This document shows positions 16,515-25,001 of a DNA stretch of 64,000 bases, in pieces. The stretch's first letter is position 1; every line of letters begins with the position of its first letter. Origin of the DNA: JAAFIP01 sp043774625 (lineage in GTDB: Bacteria; Pseudomonadota; Gammaproteobacteria; Burkholderiales; Burkholderiaceae_C); NCBI GenBank assembly GCA_043774625.1, contig JAYVTG010000091.1, positions 8,687-72,686 on the forward strand, given 5' to 3'. A model generated the notes under the pieces. It saw nothing but the letters and a program-made list of their open reading frames with translations, ran no database searches and had not been told where the DNA came from. The position numbers and the translations under genes are program-made.

Positions 16515-17642
16515 ATGACAACCGCCCACCCCACCATCGACCAAGCCATTGACCTGCGAAGCGACACCGTTACCCAACCCACAGCCGCCATGCGGGGTGC
16601 CATGCTGCGCGCGCCATTGGGCGACGACGTGTTTGGCGACGATCCGACCGTGAACGCCTTGCAAGACAAAATCGCCGCCTTGTTGGGCTTTGAGGCGGCC
16701 CTGTTCACGCCCACGGGCACGCAGAGCAATTTTTGCGGCATCCTGGCGCACTGCCAGCGCGGGGACGAATACATCGTGGGCCAGATGGCGCACACCTACC
16801 GCTGGGAAGGCGGCGGTGCCGCCGTGCTGGGCAGCGTTCAGCCCCAGCCGATTGCGCATGAGCCAGATGGGTCGCTGCCCCTGGCCGAGATTGAGGCCGC
16901 CATCAAACCCGACGACGCGCACTTTGCCAAAACGCGCTTGCTGTGTCTGGAAAACACGATTGGTGGCAAACTGTTGCCCATCGACTATGTCAAAGCCGCG
17001 ACAGATTTAGCGCGCAGCAAGGGGCTGGCAACGCATCTGGACGGCGCACGCCTATTCAACGCTGCCGTGGCCCAGTTTTTACAGATTCAAGCATCTAATA
17101 TGCCCAATGTCAGCACAAACAATGCGCGAGCAGCTACAAATTCAATAGCAAATGCAGTCCATGCAGAAGCCCGTCGCATCGCGCAACATTTCGACTCGGT
17201 GAGCGTTTGCCTAAGCAAAGGCCTGGGCGCACCCGTCGGCTCGGTGCTGTGCGGCAGCAAAGACCTGATTCAAAAAGCACACCGCGTGCGCAAGATGGCA
17301 GGCGGCGGCATGCGCCAGGCAGGCATGCTGGCCGCAGCGGGTATTTATGCGCTAGACCACCACGTCGCACGCCTGGCCGACGACCACGCGCTGGCCAAGC
17401 GACTGGGCGATGCATTGAGCAAAATCGACGGTTTGACGCTAGACCCGGTGCACAGCAACATCGTTTTTGTCGATGTGCACGGTGCGGCAAAGGCCAGGGC
17501 AGCGGGCTTGATTAGCCACCTCAAACAACACGGCATTTTGGCCACCGGCCTGTACCGCCTGCGCTTTGTCACGCATCTGGATGTAGACGCGGCTGGCATT
17601 GACTACACCATCCAAGTCGTCCAAAACTACTTTACGATATAG
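16515..17642 (+). CDS. ltaE: low-specificity L-threonine aldolase
   Basis: 375 residues, fold-type I PLP enzyme. It cleaves L-threonine or L-allo-threonine to glycine and acetaldehyde in the cytoplasm. The N-terminus IDLRSDTVTQPTAAMRGAM, the GTQSN turn (68-72), HLDGARLFNAAVA (174-186) and the PLP lysine K235 in SVSVCLSKGLGAPVGS are clear. Between the substrate-binding HLDGAR strand and the lysine, residues 190-213 (with NVSTNNARAATNSIA) are extra and are encoded by a reverse copy of the dispersed element. They fall in a surface loop in known structures. Start ATG 16515 matches the family N-terminus. Confidence 0.93.
   Translation: MTTAHPTIDQAIDLRSDTVTQPTAAMRGAMLRAPLGDDVFGDDPTVNALQDKIAALLGFEAALFTPTGTQSNFCGILAHCQRGDEYIVGQMAHTYRWEGGGAAVLGSVQPQPIAHEPDGSLPLAEIEAAIKPDDAHFAKTRLLCLENTIGGKLLPIDYVKAATDLARSKGLATHLDGARLFNAAVAQFLQIQASNMPNVSTNNARAATNSIANAVHAEARRIAQHFDSVSVCLSKGLGAPVGSVLCGSKDLIQKAHRVRKMAGGGMRQAGMLAAAGIYALDHHVARLADDHALAKRLGDALSKIDGLTLDPVHSNIVFVDVHGAAKARAAGLISHLKQHGILATGLYRLRFVTHLDVDAAGIDYTIQVVQNYFTI
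17085..17149 (-). repeat. dispersed 67-bp element, copy 5 (within ltaE)
   Basis: Reverse copy: GTCAGC, then AATGCGCGAGCAGCTACAAA and TTCAATAGC. Encodes NVSTNNARAATNSIA as an insertion in threonine aldolase. Confidence 0.85.
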
Positions 17643-17679
17643 CGTAATTGCTTCAACACTTTAAATACAAAAGACCATC

Positions 17680-18588
17680 ATGAATTTACCGATGCCAAGC
17701 TTTTTACGGCAAAGCGTCCCGAGCGCTATCCACCAAGGCGATTGCAAAGATGTACTGAAGCTTTATCCAGAAAATTGTGTAGATTTAATTGTTACATCGC
17801 CACCCTATGCAGATCAAAGGTCGTCTACTTACGGCGGTGTACACCCGGATAAATATGTGGATTGGATGTTGCCGCGCACGGAGCAAATGTTGCGCGTCTT
17901 AAAGGATAGTGGTTCCTTCGTGCTGAACATTAAAGAAAAAGCAATCAATGGTGAGCGCCACACGTATGTACTGGAGCTAATCCTTGCCTTGAAGAAGCAA
18001 GGGTGGCTGTGGACGGAAGAATATATGTGGCATAAAAAAAATTGCTTTCCTGGGAAATGGCCAAATAGATTTAGAGATTCGTGGGAACGTTGCTTACATT
18101 TCACCAAGTCACGTAAGTTTGTAATGAATCAGGATGCTGTGATGGTTCCTATGGGTGACTGGGCGCAAACGCGATTGAAAACACTTGGTAAAAATGATGT
18201 TGTACGTTTCGACTCACAAGTTGGAAATGCATTTGGCAAGAATATTGCAAATTGGAAAGATCGCACAATGGCCTATCCAACGAATGTCTTGCATATGGCC
18301 ACAGAATGCGGAAATAAAGGACATAGTGCCGCATTCCCGGTGGCTCTACCTGAATGGTTTATCAAACTATTTACAAATCCTGGTGACCTGGTACTTGACC
18401 CATTCGTAGGTTCTGGAACAACCGTACAAGCGGCATGTAATCTAGACCGTGCGGTGATCGGCATAGACGTTCTTGACCAATACGTGCAGCTAAGTAAAGA
18501 AAAACTTTTACCAACCCAAGGAGTGTTACTTGAGCCAACAACGCAATACAAAGTTAGTCGCGTCCGCAAAGCAATTCGTTCAGAATAA
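17680..18588 (+). CDS. type II DNA methyltransferase, beta class (N4-cytosine or N6-adenine)
   Basis: 302 residues. Catalytic motif IV is TSPPY (39-43) and the SAM motif DPFVGSGTT (240-248) follows it, giving the beta-class order IV-target domain-I. TSPPY is commonest in N4-cytosine enzymes but is not decisive. The region between (WHKKNCFPGKWPNRFRDSWE and so on) is the target-recognition part. It protects host DNA from the nuclease encoded next. The gene is much AT-richer than ltaE and trpD, with AAA/ATT-rich codons, marking recent transfer. Its last 59 bp overlap the endonuclease start. Confidence 0.92.
   Translation: MNLPMPSFLRQSVPSAIHQGDCKDVLKLYPENCVDLIVTSPPYADQRSSTYGGVHPDKYVDWMLPRTEQMLRVLKDSGSFVLNIKEKAINGERHTYVLELILALKKQGWLWTEEYMWHKKNCFPGKWPNRFRDSWERCLHFTKSRKFVMNQDAVMVPMGDWAQTRLKTLGKNDVVRFDSQVGNAFGKNIANWKDRTMAYPTNVLHMATECGNKGHSAAFPVALPEWFIKLFTNPGDLVLDPFVGSGTTVQAACNLDRAVIGIDVLDQYVQLSKEKLLPTQGVLLEPTTQYKVSRVRKAIRSE
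18518..18523 (+). promoter_or_regulatory. ribosome binding site that supports a TTG start for the endonuclease
   Basis: AAGGAG lies six bases before TTG 18530, inside the methyltransferase gene. No ATG or GTG in this frame has a comparable site. Confidence 0.75.
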
Positions 18589-19276
18589 TATTGCCACTAG
18601 CTTTCATAACAAATTGCTTGAAGGCTTACAGAAGCTCAAGTTGCATGTTTTGTTGCGGCGTAAGAATCCTTACTTGTTTCGAGCTAAATCAATATCGACA
18701 GCCGATGAGCTTGTAAGAGGGTTGTTGGATGCGCACCTGTCTTCAAAAGAAGAGACAATTTTCGGGGGCTTCTTGGAATCTCTTGCCATTCATGTTTGTG
18801 CTGAGGCTTTTGGTGGGCAGAAATCTAGCAGCGAGGGGATCGATCTAGAGTTTTCAAGAGACGGAAAACGTTATATCGTCTCGATTAAAAGTGGACCGAA
18901 TTGGGCAAATTCTCAGCAACTAGCGCGAATGAAGTCAAACTTTTCGCAGGCGAAAAAAATAGCTGGAGTTAAGTCATCGCTTGAAGCTATTAATGGCTGC
19001 TGTTATGGCAAAGAGAAGAACAAGCATAAAGGAACGTACATCAAACTCTGCGGACAAGAGTTTTGGTCATTAATTTCTGGCCTAGATGATTTTTATTTAG
19101 GCATTATCGAACCGCTTGGATTCGAGGCTAAAAAACGAACAGAGGAGTTCAGTTCAAAGTACTCGGCTGTAGTGAATCAATTCACTGGCAGCTTCATCAC
19201 TGAGTTTTGCACCAAGGACGGAAATATTCGCTGGGAAGAACTTCTCAAGTACAACTCAGCCAAAATCCCTGAATAG
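18530..19276 (+). CDS. type II restriction endonuclease, PmeII-like family
   Basis: 248 residues from TTG 18530. The conserved blocks NPYLFRAKSI (46-55), SSKEETIFGGFLESLAIHVC (71-90), GIDLEFSRDGKRYIVSIKSG (103-122) and CYGK, then YIKLCGQEFWSLISG match what I know of PmeII-type enzymes. The PD-(D/E)XK active site is probably Asp105 with Ser118-x-Lys120. It cuts unmodified foreign DNA; the recognition sequence cannot be deduced. A TTG start buried 59 bp inside the methyltransferase gene keeps synthesis low and tied to methylase translation. The pair sits between ltaE and trpD, and low GC supports horizontal gain. Confidence 0.85.
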   Translation: MSQQRNTKLVASAKQFVQNNIATSFHNKLLEGLQKLKLHVLLRRKNPYLFRAKSISTADELVRGLLDAHLSSKEETIFGGFLESLAIHVCAEAFGGQKSSSEGIDLEFSRDGKRYIVSIKSGPNWANSQQLARMKSNFSQAKKIAGVKSSLEAINGCCYGKEKNKHKGTYIKLCGQEFWSLISGLDDFYLGIIEPLGFEAKKRTEEFSSKYSAVVNQFTGSFITEFCTKDGNIRWEELLKYNSAKIPE

Positions 19277-19293
19277 CAATTTTGAGGAAAACC

Positions 19294-20334
19294 ATGCCCA
19301 TCACCCCCCAACAAGCCCTGCAGCGCACCATCGAACACCGCGAGATTTTTCACGACGAAATGCTGCATGTGGTGCGGCAAATCATGTCGGGCGAAATGTC
19401 CCCGGTGATGATGGCGGCCATGATCACCGGCCTGCGCGTCAAGAAGGAAACCATTGGCGAAATTACCGCTGCCGCACAGGTGATGCGCGAATTTTCGACC
19501 AAGGTGCATGTGGCAGACAAAACGCATCTGGTGGACATTGTGGGCACGGGCGGCGACGGTTCGCATACCTTCAATATTTCTACCTGTAGCATGTTTGTAG
19601 CTGCCGCCGCGGGTGCCAAGGTCAGCAAGCATGGTGGCCGCAGCGTCAGCAGCAAAAGCGGCAGCGCGGACGTGCTGGAGGCGCTGGGCGTCAACATCAA
19701 CCTGTCGCCCGAGCGCATCGCCCAATGCATCCAGAACGTGGGCATCGGCTTTATGTTTGCGCCCAACCACCACAGCGCCATGAAGCACGTGGCCCCCATT
19801 CGCAAAGAGCTGGGTGTGCGCACCATTTTCAATATCCTGGGCCCGTTGACCAACCCGGCCAGCGCTCCCAACATCTTGATGGGCGTGTTCCACCCCGACT
19901 TGGTGGGCATTCAGGTGCGCGCCCTGCAACGCCTGGGTGCCGAGCATGCCGTGGTTGTTTATGGCCGCGACGGTATGGACGAAGTGAGCCTGGGCGCCGC
20001 CACCCTGGTGGGTGAGCTGAAAGACGGCGCGATTACCGAATACGACATCCACCCCGAAGATTTTGGCCTGCAAATGGCCAGCAGCCGCGCCCTGCGCGTA
20101 GAAACGCCCGAAGAATCCAAAGCCCTGCTGATGGCCGTGCTAAACAATTCCAGCGCACCCGAGCACAAAGCCGCCAAAGACATCGTGGTGCTCAACGCAG
20201 GTGTGGCCCTGTACGCCGCCAACGTAGAAAAAAGCATGAAAACCGGTATAAATAGTGCGCGAGCAGCTATTGAATCAGGAGCAGCAAAGGTAAAACTTGA
20301 ACAACTCTTGCAAGCCACCCAAGCCACTGCTTAA
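19294..20334 (+). CDS. trpD: anthranilate phosphoribosyltransferase
   Basis: 346 residues from ATG 19294, preceded by GAGGAAA. It joins anthranilate to PRPP in the second tryptophan step. Motifs are VDIVGTGGDGSHTFNIST (about 76-94), KHGGRSVSSKSGSADVLEALG, NILGPLTNPA, the MDEVS strand and VLNAGVALYAANV near the end. The C-terminal helix GINSARAAIESGAAKVKLEQ has normal family length, but its DNA matches the dispersed element and uses AT-rich codons unlike the rest. The R-M pair ends 17 bp upstream, so trpD now follows foreign DNA. trpC is not downstream. Confidence 0.96.
   Translation: MPITPQQALQRTIEHREIFHDEMLHVVRQIMSGEMSPVMMAAMITGLRVKKETIGEITAAAQVMREFSTKVHVADKTHLVDIVGTGGDGSHTFNISTCSMFVAAAAGAKVSKHGGRSVSSKSGSADVLEALGVNINLSPERIAQCIQNVGIGFMFAPNHHSAMKHVAPIRKELGVRTIFNILGPLTNPASAPNILMGVFHPDLVGIQVRALQRLGAEHAVVVYGRDGMDEVSLGAATLVGELKDGAITEYDIHPEDFGLQMASSRALRVETPEESKALLMAVLNNSSAPEHKAAKDIVVLNAGVALYAANVEKSMKTGINSARAAIESGAAKVKLEQLLQATQATA
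20245..20279 (-). repeat. dispersed element, copy 6 (partial, trpD 3' end)
   Basis: TATAAATAGTGCGCGAGCAG then CTATTGAATCA matches the element's reverse strand. The CCAGCG end is absent. Encodes GINSARAAIESG, which fits the native TrpD helix. Confidence 0.65.
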
Positions 20335-20378
20335 AGACTTTTTCTACCCCTTCACATTTGCACCAACTAGTCTGCGCC

Positions 20379-21224
20379 ATGGCTACACCCTCACTTCGCT
20401 TCGCCGCCAACCTGTCCATGCTCTACACCGAGCTGCCCTTCATGCAGCGTTTTGCTGCAGCTGCCCAAGACGGCTTCAAGGGCGTGGAGTTTTTGTTTCC
20501 GTATGCGTTTGACGTGCAAGCCATTGCAGCACAACTCAAACAACACGGTTTGCAGCAAGTACTTTTCAACACGCCTGCGGGCGGTGCCGATGCGGCGGGC
20601 ATGAACACTGCCTGGGACGCAGGCATGCGCGGCACGGCGGCTGTGATGGGGCGCGAAGCAGAGTTTCAAGCGGGGGTATTGCGTGCGCTGGACTACGCAC
20701 AGGTTTTAAACTGTCCTCGCATCCACGCGATGGCCGGGCTGTTACCCGAAGGTGTAAATGCAGACGAAGCGCGCCCCGTTGCGCAGGCCACGTATATCGC
20801 CAACCTGCGCTGGGCTGCGGCACAGGCCGCCAAGTTGGGCATTGCGGTGGTGATTGAACCGATCAACCAGCGCGACGTACCGCGCTTCTTTCTGAACCGC
20901 CAAGACCATGCCCATGCCATTGTGCAAGAGGTAGGTGCGCCGAATCTGCAAGTGCAAATGGACCTGTACCACTGCCAGATTGTGGAAGGCGATGTGGCGA
21001 TGAAGCTGCGCCAGTATGTGCCGACCGGGCGTGTGGGGCACATGCAAATTGCGGGGGTGCCACAGCGGCACGAGCCGAACGTGGGCGAGCTGAACTATCC
21101 GTATTTGTTCAGCGTGATGGAAGAGCTGGGCTATGACGGCTGGATAGGTTGCGAGTACCGGCCTGCCCGAGGTGCTGTCGTCAATGGCACGACGGATGGA
21201 TTAGGCTGGATGAGACTGGATTAA
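20379..21224 (+). CDS. hyi: hydroxypyruvate isomerase family TIM-barrel protein
   Basis: 281 residues from ATG 20379 (RFAANLSMLYTELPFMQRFA at the N-terminus is the family pattern). A TIM barrel with the metal-site glutamate in VVIEPINQRDVPRFFLN (about 147), QMDLYHCQIVEGDV (about 183-196) and GCEYRPARG (about 255). It interconverts hydroxypyruvate and tartronate semialdehyde in glyoxylate metabolism; the related OtnI-type reaction on erythronate intermediates cannot be excluded. It takes the position where trpC is normally found after trpD, with 44 bp between. Confidence 0.85.
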   Translation: MATPSLRFAANLSMLYTELPFMQRFAAAAQDGFKGVEFLFPYAFDVQAIAAQLKQHGLQQVLFNTPAGGADAAGMNTAWDAGMRGTAAVMGREAEFQAGVLRALDYAQVLNCPRIHAMAGLLPEGVNADEARPVAQATYIANLRWAAAQAAKLGIAVVIEPINQRDVPRFFLNRQDHAHAIVQEVGAPNLQVQMDLYHCQIVEGDVAMKLRQYVPTGRVGHMQIAGVPQRHEPNVGELNYPYLFSVMEELGYDGWIGCEYRPARGAVVNGTTDGLGWMRLD

Positions 21225-21230
21225 ACTGGC

Positions 21231-22046
21231 TCAAAGCTTAAAGTCATAGCCAATCGTCATCGGTGCGTGGTCTGAAAACTTTTCGGTTTTGTAAATTTCT
21301 TCTTCCCGCGCAAGGTCAGCAAAGGCTGGAGTGGCCAGGTGGTAGTCCAACCGCCAACCCACGTTGTTGGCATAAGCCTGGCCACGCTGGCTCCACCAGG
21401 TGTAGCAAATGTCGGTAGTGTCGGGCTGCAAGCGGCGGTACACGTCGTGCATGCCTGCTCCTTGTGGCGATGTGTCCAGCAGTTTGGTCATCCAGGCGCG
21501 TTCCTCGGGTGTAAAGCCGCTGTTTTTCTGGTTGCTTTTCCAGTTTTTCAAGTCCACTTCCTTGTGCGCAATATTGATGTCACCACACAGCACAAACTCG
21601 CGCTTTTTCTTCAATGCCTGCAAGTGCGGGTACATCTTGCCTAAAAATCGAAACTTTGCCTCTTGCCGATCTGGCCCCGAGCTGCCGCTGGGAAAATAGC
21701 TGCTGATGACCGAGAATTTGCGCACGGGCGTGTCAAAGCGCAGTTCCACATAACGGCCCTCGCTGTCAAACTCGCCGCCGTCAAAGCCAATGATCACATT
21801 GCTGGGCGTGTGGCGCGTGTACACGCCCACGCCGCTGTAACCCTTTTTCTCGGCAAACTGAAAATGGCCCTGCATGCCCGCAATCTGCTCAAACTTGCCC
21901 GCCATATCGCTCGCCTGGGCCTTGATTTCTTGCACGCACATACAATCAGGGGCATACTTTTCAACCCAGGCCTCCATGCCCTTGGTAGCCGCCGAGCGGA
22001 TGCCGTTGAAGTTGAGGCTGGTAATTTTGAACAGTGATTTTTTCAT
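21231..22046 (-). CDS. xthA: exodeoxyribonuclease III / AP endonuclease
   Basis: 271 residues from ATG 22044-22046, which begins MKKSLFKITSLNFNGIRSA; an upstream ATG in the track extends it by six residues only. An exonuclease-endonuclease-phosphatase fold enzyme for base-excision repair. Visible catalytic pieces are LNFNGIRSA (Asn), CVQEIKAQ (Glu, about 37), SSYFPSGSSG, CGDINIAHKEVDLKNW (Asp/Asn), WRLDYHLAT and FSDHAPMTIGYDF (Asp-His). It is divergent from pyrE with only 11 bp between the start codons, so promoters must overlap the genes. Confidence 0.93.
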   Translation of the reverse strand: MKKSLFKITSLNFNGIRSAATKGMEAWVEKYAPDCMCVQEIKAQASDMAGKFEQIAGMQGHFQFAEKKGYSGVGVYTRHTPSNVIIGFDGGEFDSEGRYVELRFDTPVRKFSVISSYFPSGSSGPDRQEAKFRFLGKMYPHLQALKKKREFVLCGDINIAHKEVDLKNWKSNQKNSGFTPEERAWMTKLLDTSPQGAGMHDVYRRLQPDTTDICYTWWSQRGQAYANNVGWRLDYHLATPAFADLAREEEIYKTEKFSDHAPMTIGYDFKL

Positions 22047-22057
22047 AACAACTCGAT

Positions 22058-22729
22058 ATGACAACGCAAGATAATAGTTTGGCTGTAGATTTTGTGCAAT
22101 TTGCCGTGCAATCTGGTGTGCTGCGCTTTGGAGAATTTACAACCAAGGCCGGTCGATTGTCGCCTTATTTCTTCAACGCTGGCTTGTTTGACGACGGTGC
22201 CAAACTGGGCCGTCTGGCACAGTTTTATGCGCAGCGCATCATGGGCAGTAGTGTTGAGTTTGACATGCTGTTTGGCCCGGCTTACAAGGGCATTCCTTTG
22301 GTAGCTGCCGTCGCCATTGAGCTGGCCCGCCTGGGCCGTAACGTGCCCTATGCCTACAACCGCAAAGAGGCCAAAGACCACGGCGAGCGCGGCACCCTGG
22401 TGGGCGCGCCCGTGCAGGGCCGGGTGCTGATCGTTGACGATGTGATGTCGGCGGGCACAGCCGCCAAAGAGTCGATTGCCATCATCAAGGCAGCAGGTGC
22501 CACGCCGCATGCCGTGGCGATTGCACTGGATCGGCAAGAAAAAGCCACTGAAAATGGCCAGGATGTGCCACACAGTGCCGTGCAATACGTCACCAATGTG
22601 CTGGGCCTACAGGTTTGTGCGATTGCCACCCTGACCGATTTGCTGCAATACTTACAAAATAATGGGGCTGACATGGCCCAGCACCGCGTGGCAGTGCAAG
22701 CCTACCGTCAACGGTATGGCGTAGCCTGA
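22058..22729 (+). CDS. pyrE: orotate phosphoribosyltransferase
   Basis: 223 residues. Converts orotate and PRPP to OMP in pyrimidine synthesis. The PRPP-binding motif VLIVDDVMSAGTAAKE is at about residues 122-137, and the flexible loop AYNRKEAKDHGERGTLVG about 99-116 carries the catalytic lysine and histidine. The N-terminal FAVQSGVLRFGEFTTKAGR and LSPYFFNAG match the family. Full length, at the usual Burkholderiales position beside the xthA-type nuclease. Confidence 0.97.
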   Translation: MTTQDNSLAVDFVQFAVQSGVLRFGEFTTKAGRLSPYFFNAGLFDDGAKLGRLAQFYAQRIMGSSVEFDMLFGPAYKGIPLVAAVAIELARLGRNVPYAYNRKEAKDHGERGTLVGAPVQGRVLIVDDVMSAGTAAKESIAIIKAAGATPHAVAIALDRQEKATENGQDVPHSAVQYVTNVLGLQVCAIATLTDLLQYLQNNGADMAQHRVAVQAYRQRYGVA

Positions 22730-22761
22730 TGTTTTACAGCTATTGAACTTTCTAAACCGGT

Positions 22762-23436
22762 ATGTCCCTACTTTTTCGCCCCTTGTGTGTCGCCCTGGTT
22801 TTGGCCAGTGCCGCTGGGTCGTGGGCGCAGCAACAAGGCGCGGGCGGCATTTACACCTGCGTAGACGCCAAAGGCCGCAAGCTCACATCCGACAGGCCCA
22901 TTCCTGAATGCGCCGACCGTGAACAAAAAGAGTTAACCAGTACCGGCACCGTCAAGCGCACCGTGAAACCAGCGATGTCGGCTGAGGAGCGGCGCGTGGC
23001 CGAAGAAAAAGAAAAAGCCGAAGCTGAAGAGCGGCTACGCCTGTTGGAAGAAAAACGCAAAGACCGCGCTATATTGTCGCGCTACCCCAACCGCGCCGCG
23101 CATGACAAAGAGCGTGGCGAAGCATTAAGCCAGATTGACGTGGTAATCAATACTGCCAGCAAGCGGATTGCAGAGCTGGATTCGCAGCGCAAGTCGATCA
23201 ATGCCGAACTGGAGTTCTACAAAAAAGACCCAGCCAAAGCACCCCTGTCGCTCAAACGGCAGACAGAAGACAACGACAACAACGTGGTGGCACAAAAGCG
23301 CTTTATCAGCGAACAGGATGGCGAAAAAAAGCGGGTTAATTCCCGTTTTGACGAAGAACTGGCTCGGCTGAAAACCCTATGGGCGGTTGCTGGCGGCGCA
23401 GCGATGGCAGCAGCCAGTTCTGCAGCTAAAAAGTAG
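22762..23436 (+). CDS. DUF4124 domain-containing exported protein
   Basis: 224 residues. The signal peptide ends near SWAQQQ (residues 20-25). DUF4124 then begins with GGIYTCVDAKGRKLTSDRPIPECADREQ, a short beta-rich module with the two cysteines. It is followed by a long charged helix (residues 75-110, many Glu/Lys/Arg) and a second helix-rich stretch, both coiled-coil-like. The C-terminus is Ala-rich. A periplasmic protein of unknown function; the DUF4124 module is common in betaproteobacteria. It follows pyrE by 32 bp and could be co-transcribed. Confidence 0.85.
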   Translation: MSLLFRPLCVALVLASAAGSWAQQQGAGGIYTCVDAKGRKLTSDRPIPECADREQKELTSTGTVKRTVKPAMSAEERRVAEEKEKAEAEERLRLLEEKRKDRAILSRYPNRAAHDKERGEALSQIDVVINTASKRIAELDSQRKSINAELEFYKKDPAKAPLSLKRQTEDNDNNVVAQKRFISEQDGEKKRVNSRFDEELARLKTLWAVAGGAAMAAASSAAKK

Positions 23437-23492
23437 GGTTTTCGGCCAATTGCCAGCGTGGATACTGCGCGGGCAGCTATTAAAAATATAGC
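23424..23492 (-). repeat. dispersed 67-bp element, copy 7 (overlapping 3' end of DUF4124 gene)
   Basis: TTGCCAGCGTGGATACTGCG then CGGGCAGCTATTAAAAATAT. Reverse orientation; its distal end reaches the stop codon at 23434-23436. Confidence 0.85.
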
Positions 23493-23509
23493 GCCCACCT
23501 GCTGCACAA

Positions 23510-25000
23510 CTACCGCAACTCAGCGTCCAGGCGCGCCTTGAGCAGCGCATTGACCTGCGCTGGGTTCGCCTTACCCTTGCTCGCCTTCATGGCTTGACCG
23601 ACCAGGGCGTTGAACGCCTTGTCTTTGCCAGCGCGGTATTCGGTAACGTTGGCAGGGTTGGCGGCAATCACGTCGTCAATGATCTTTTCCAGCGCGCTGG
23701 AGTCATTCATTTGCTTGAGGCCTTTGGCTTCGATGATGGCATCGACATCGCCAGCCTCTTTGCTCCACAGCGCATCCAACACTTGCTTGGCGGCGTTGTT
23801 GGAAATGGTGTTGTCGGCAATGCGGGCAATCAACGCACCGAGCTGCACGGGCGACACGGGGCTAGCCTCGATGGCAATCGCATCTGCATTGATGCGGCGC
23901 GACACTTCGCCCATCACCCAGTTGCTGGCTAGTTTGGGTTGCTTGCATGCGGCACTGGTCGCTTCAAAATACGCCGCCATGGCTTTGCTTTGCGTCAACG
24001 TCGTTGCATCATATTCGGGCACGCCGTACTCGCGCACAAAGCGCGCAGCCATCACACGTGGCAGTTCGGTCATCTCAGCTTTCACGCGCTCTACCCAGTC
24101 GCGGCCAATTACCAAGGGCGGAAGGTCAGGGTCGGGGAAATAACGGTAGTCCGCAGCGTCTTCCTTGGTTCGCATCGCGCGTGTCTCACCCGTGTCGGGG
24201 TCAAACAGCACGGTCGCCTGCTGGATTTTTTTGCCATCTTCGATCTGCTCTATCTGCCAGCGCACTTCATAGTCGATGGCTTGTTGCATGAACTTGAAAC
24301 TGTTCAGGTTTTTAATCTCGCGCCGCGTGCCCAGGTCAGCACCCGGTTTGCGCACCGACACGTTGGCGTCGCAGCGGAAACTGCCTTCTTGCATATTGCC
24401 ATCGCAAATGCCAATCCAGGTGACGATTTTGTGCAGCTCTTTCGCGTAGGCCACGGCTTCGTCACTGGAGCGCATGTCGGGTTCGGTGACGATCTCTAGC
24501 AGCGGCGTGCCAGCGCGGTTCAGGTCAATGCCCGACTGACCCCGGCCATCGGAAGTGGACGCTCCCAAGCTCTTGTCCTCATGCAGTGACTTGCCAGCGT
24601 CTTCTTCCAGATGCGCACGTACCAGGCGCACGCTCTTTTTTTCGTCGCCCAGGTAAAACTCAATCGAACCACCTTGCACCACAGGGATTTCAAACTGGCT
24701 GATCTGGTAACCCTTGGGCAAGTCGGGGTAAAAATAGTTTTTGCGCGCAAAGATACTTTTCTCGGCAACATGCGCGCCGATAGCCAAGCCAAACTCAATG
24801 GCGCGCTCCACTGCGCCTTTATTCATCACTGGCAAGGTGCCAGGCAATGCCAAGTCCACCGCACAGGCTTGCGTGTTGGGCTCTGCGCCAAACGCCGTAG
24901 ATGCACGGCTGAAAATTTTGCTCTGAGTTGAGAGCTGGGTATGCGTTTCAAAGCCGATGACGACTTCGTAGCCTTGAATCAATTTAGGAGAGGAGGCCAT
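23510..25000 (-). CDS. gatB: Asp-tRNA(Asn)/Glu-tRNA(Gln) amidotransferase subunit B
   Basis: 496 residues from ATG 24998-25000 (MASSPKLIQGYEVVIGFETH), preceded by AGGAG on the minus strand. It activates the misacylated tRNA carboxylate by phosphorylation and accepts ammonia from GatA. Seen are VIGFETHTQLSTQSKIFSR, LPGTLPVMNKGAVE, DLNRAGTPLLEIVTEPD, the CRCD-equivalent EGSFRCDANVSVR and the helical YqeY-like tail beginning near residue 355. Its start is one base beyond the gatA stop, so it is translated with gatC-gatA. It implies that Asn-tRNA or Gln-tRNA is made by the indirect route. Confidence 0.97.
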   Translation of the reverse strand: MASSPKLIQGYEVVIGFETHTQLSTQSKIFSRASTAFGAEPNTQACAVDLALPGTLPVMNKGAVERAIEFGLAIGAHVAEKSIFARKNYFYPDLPKGYQISQFEIPVVQGGSIEFYLGDEKKSVRLVRAHLEEDAGKSLHEDKSLGASTSDGRGQSGIDLNRAGTPLLEIVTEPDMRSSDEAVAYAKELHKIVTWIGICDGNMQEGSFRCDANVSVRKPGADLGTRREIKNLNSFKFMQQAIDYEVRWQIEQIEDGKKIQQATVLFDPDTGETRAMRTKEDAADYRYFPDPDLPPLVIGRDWVERVKAEMTELPRVMAARFVREYGVPEYDATTLTQSKAMAAYFEATSAACKQPKLASNWVMGEVSRRINADAIAIEASPVSPVQLGALIARIADNTISNNAAKQVLDALWSKEAGDVDAIIEAKGLKQMNDSSALEKIIDDVIAANPANVTEYRAGKDKAFNALVGQAMKASKGKANPAQVNALLKARLDAELR

Positions 25001-25001
25001 C

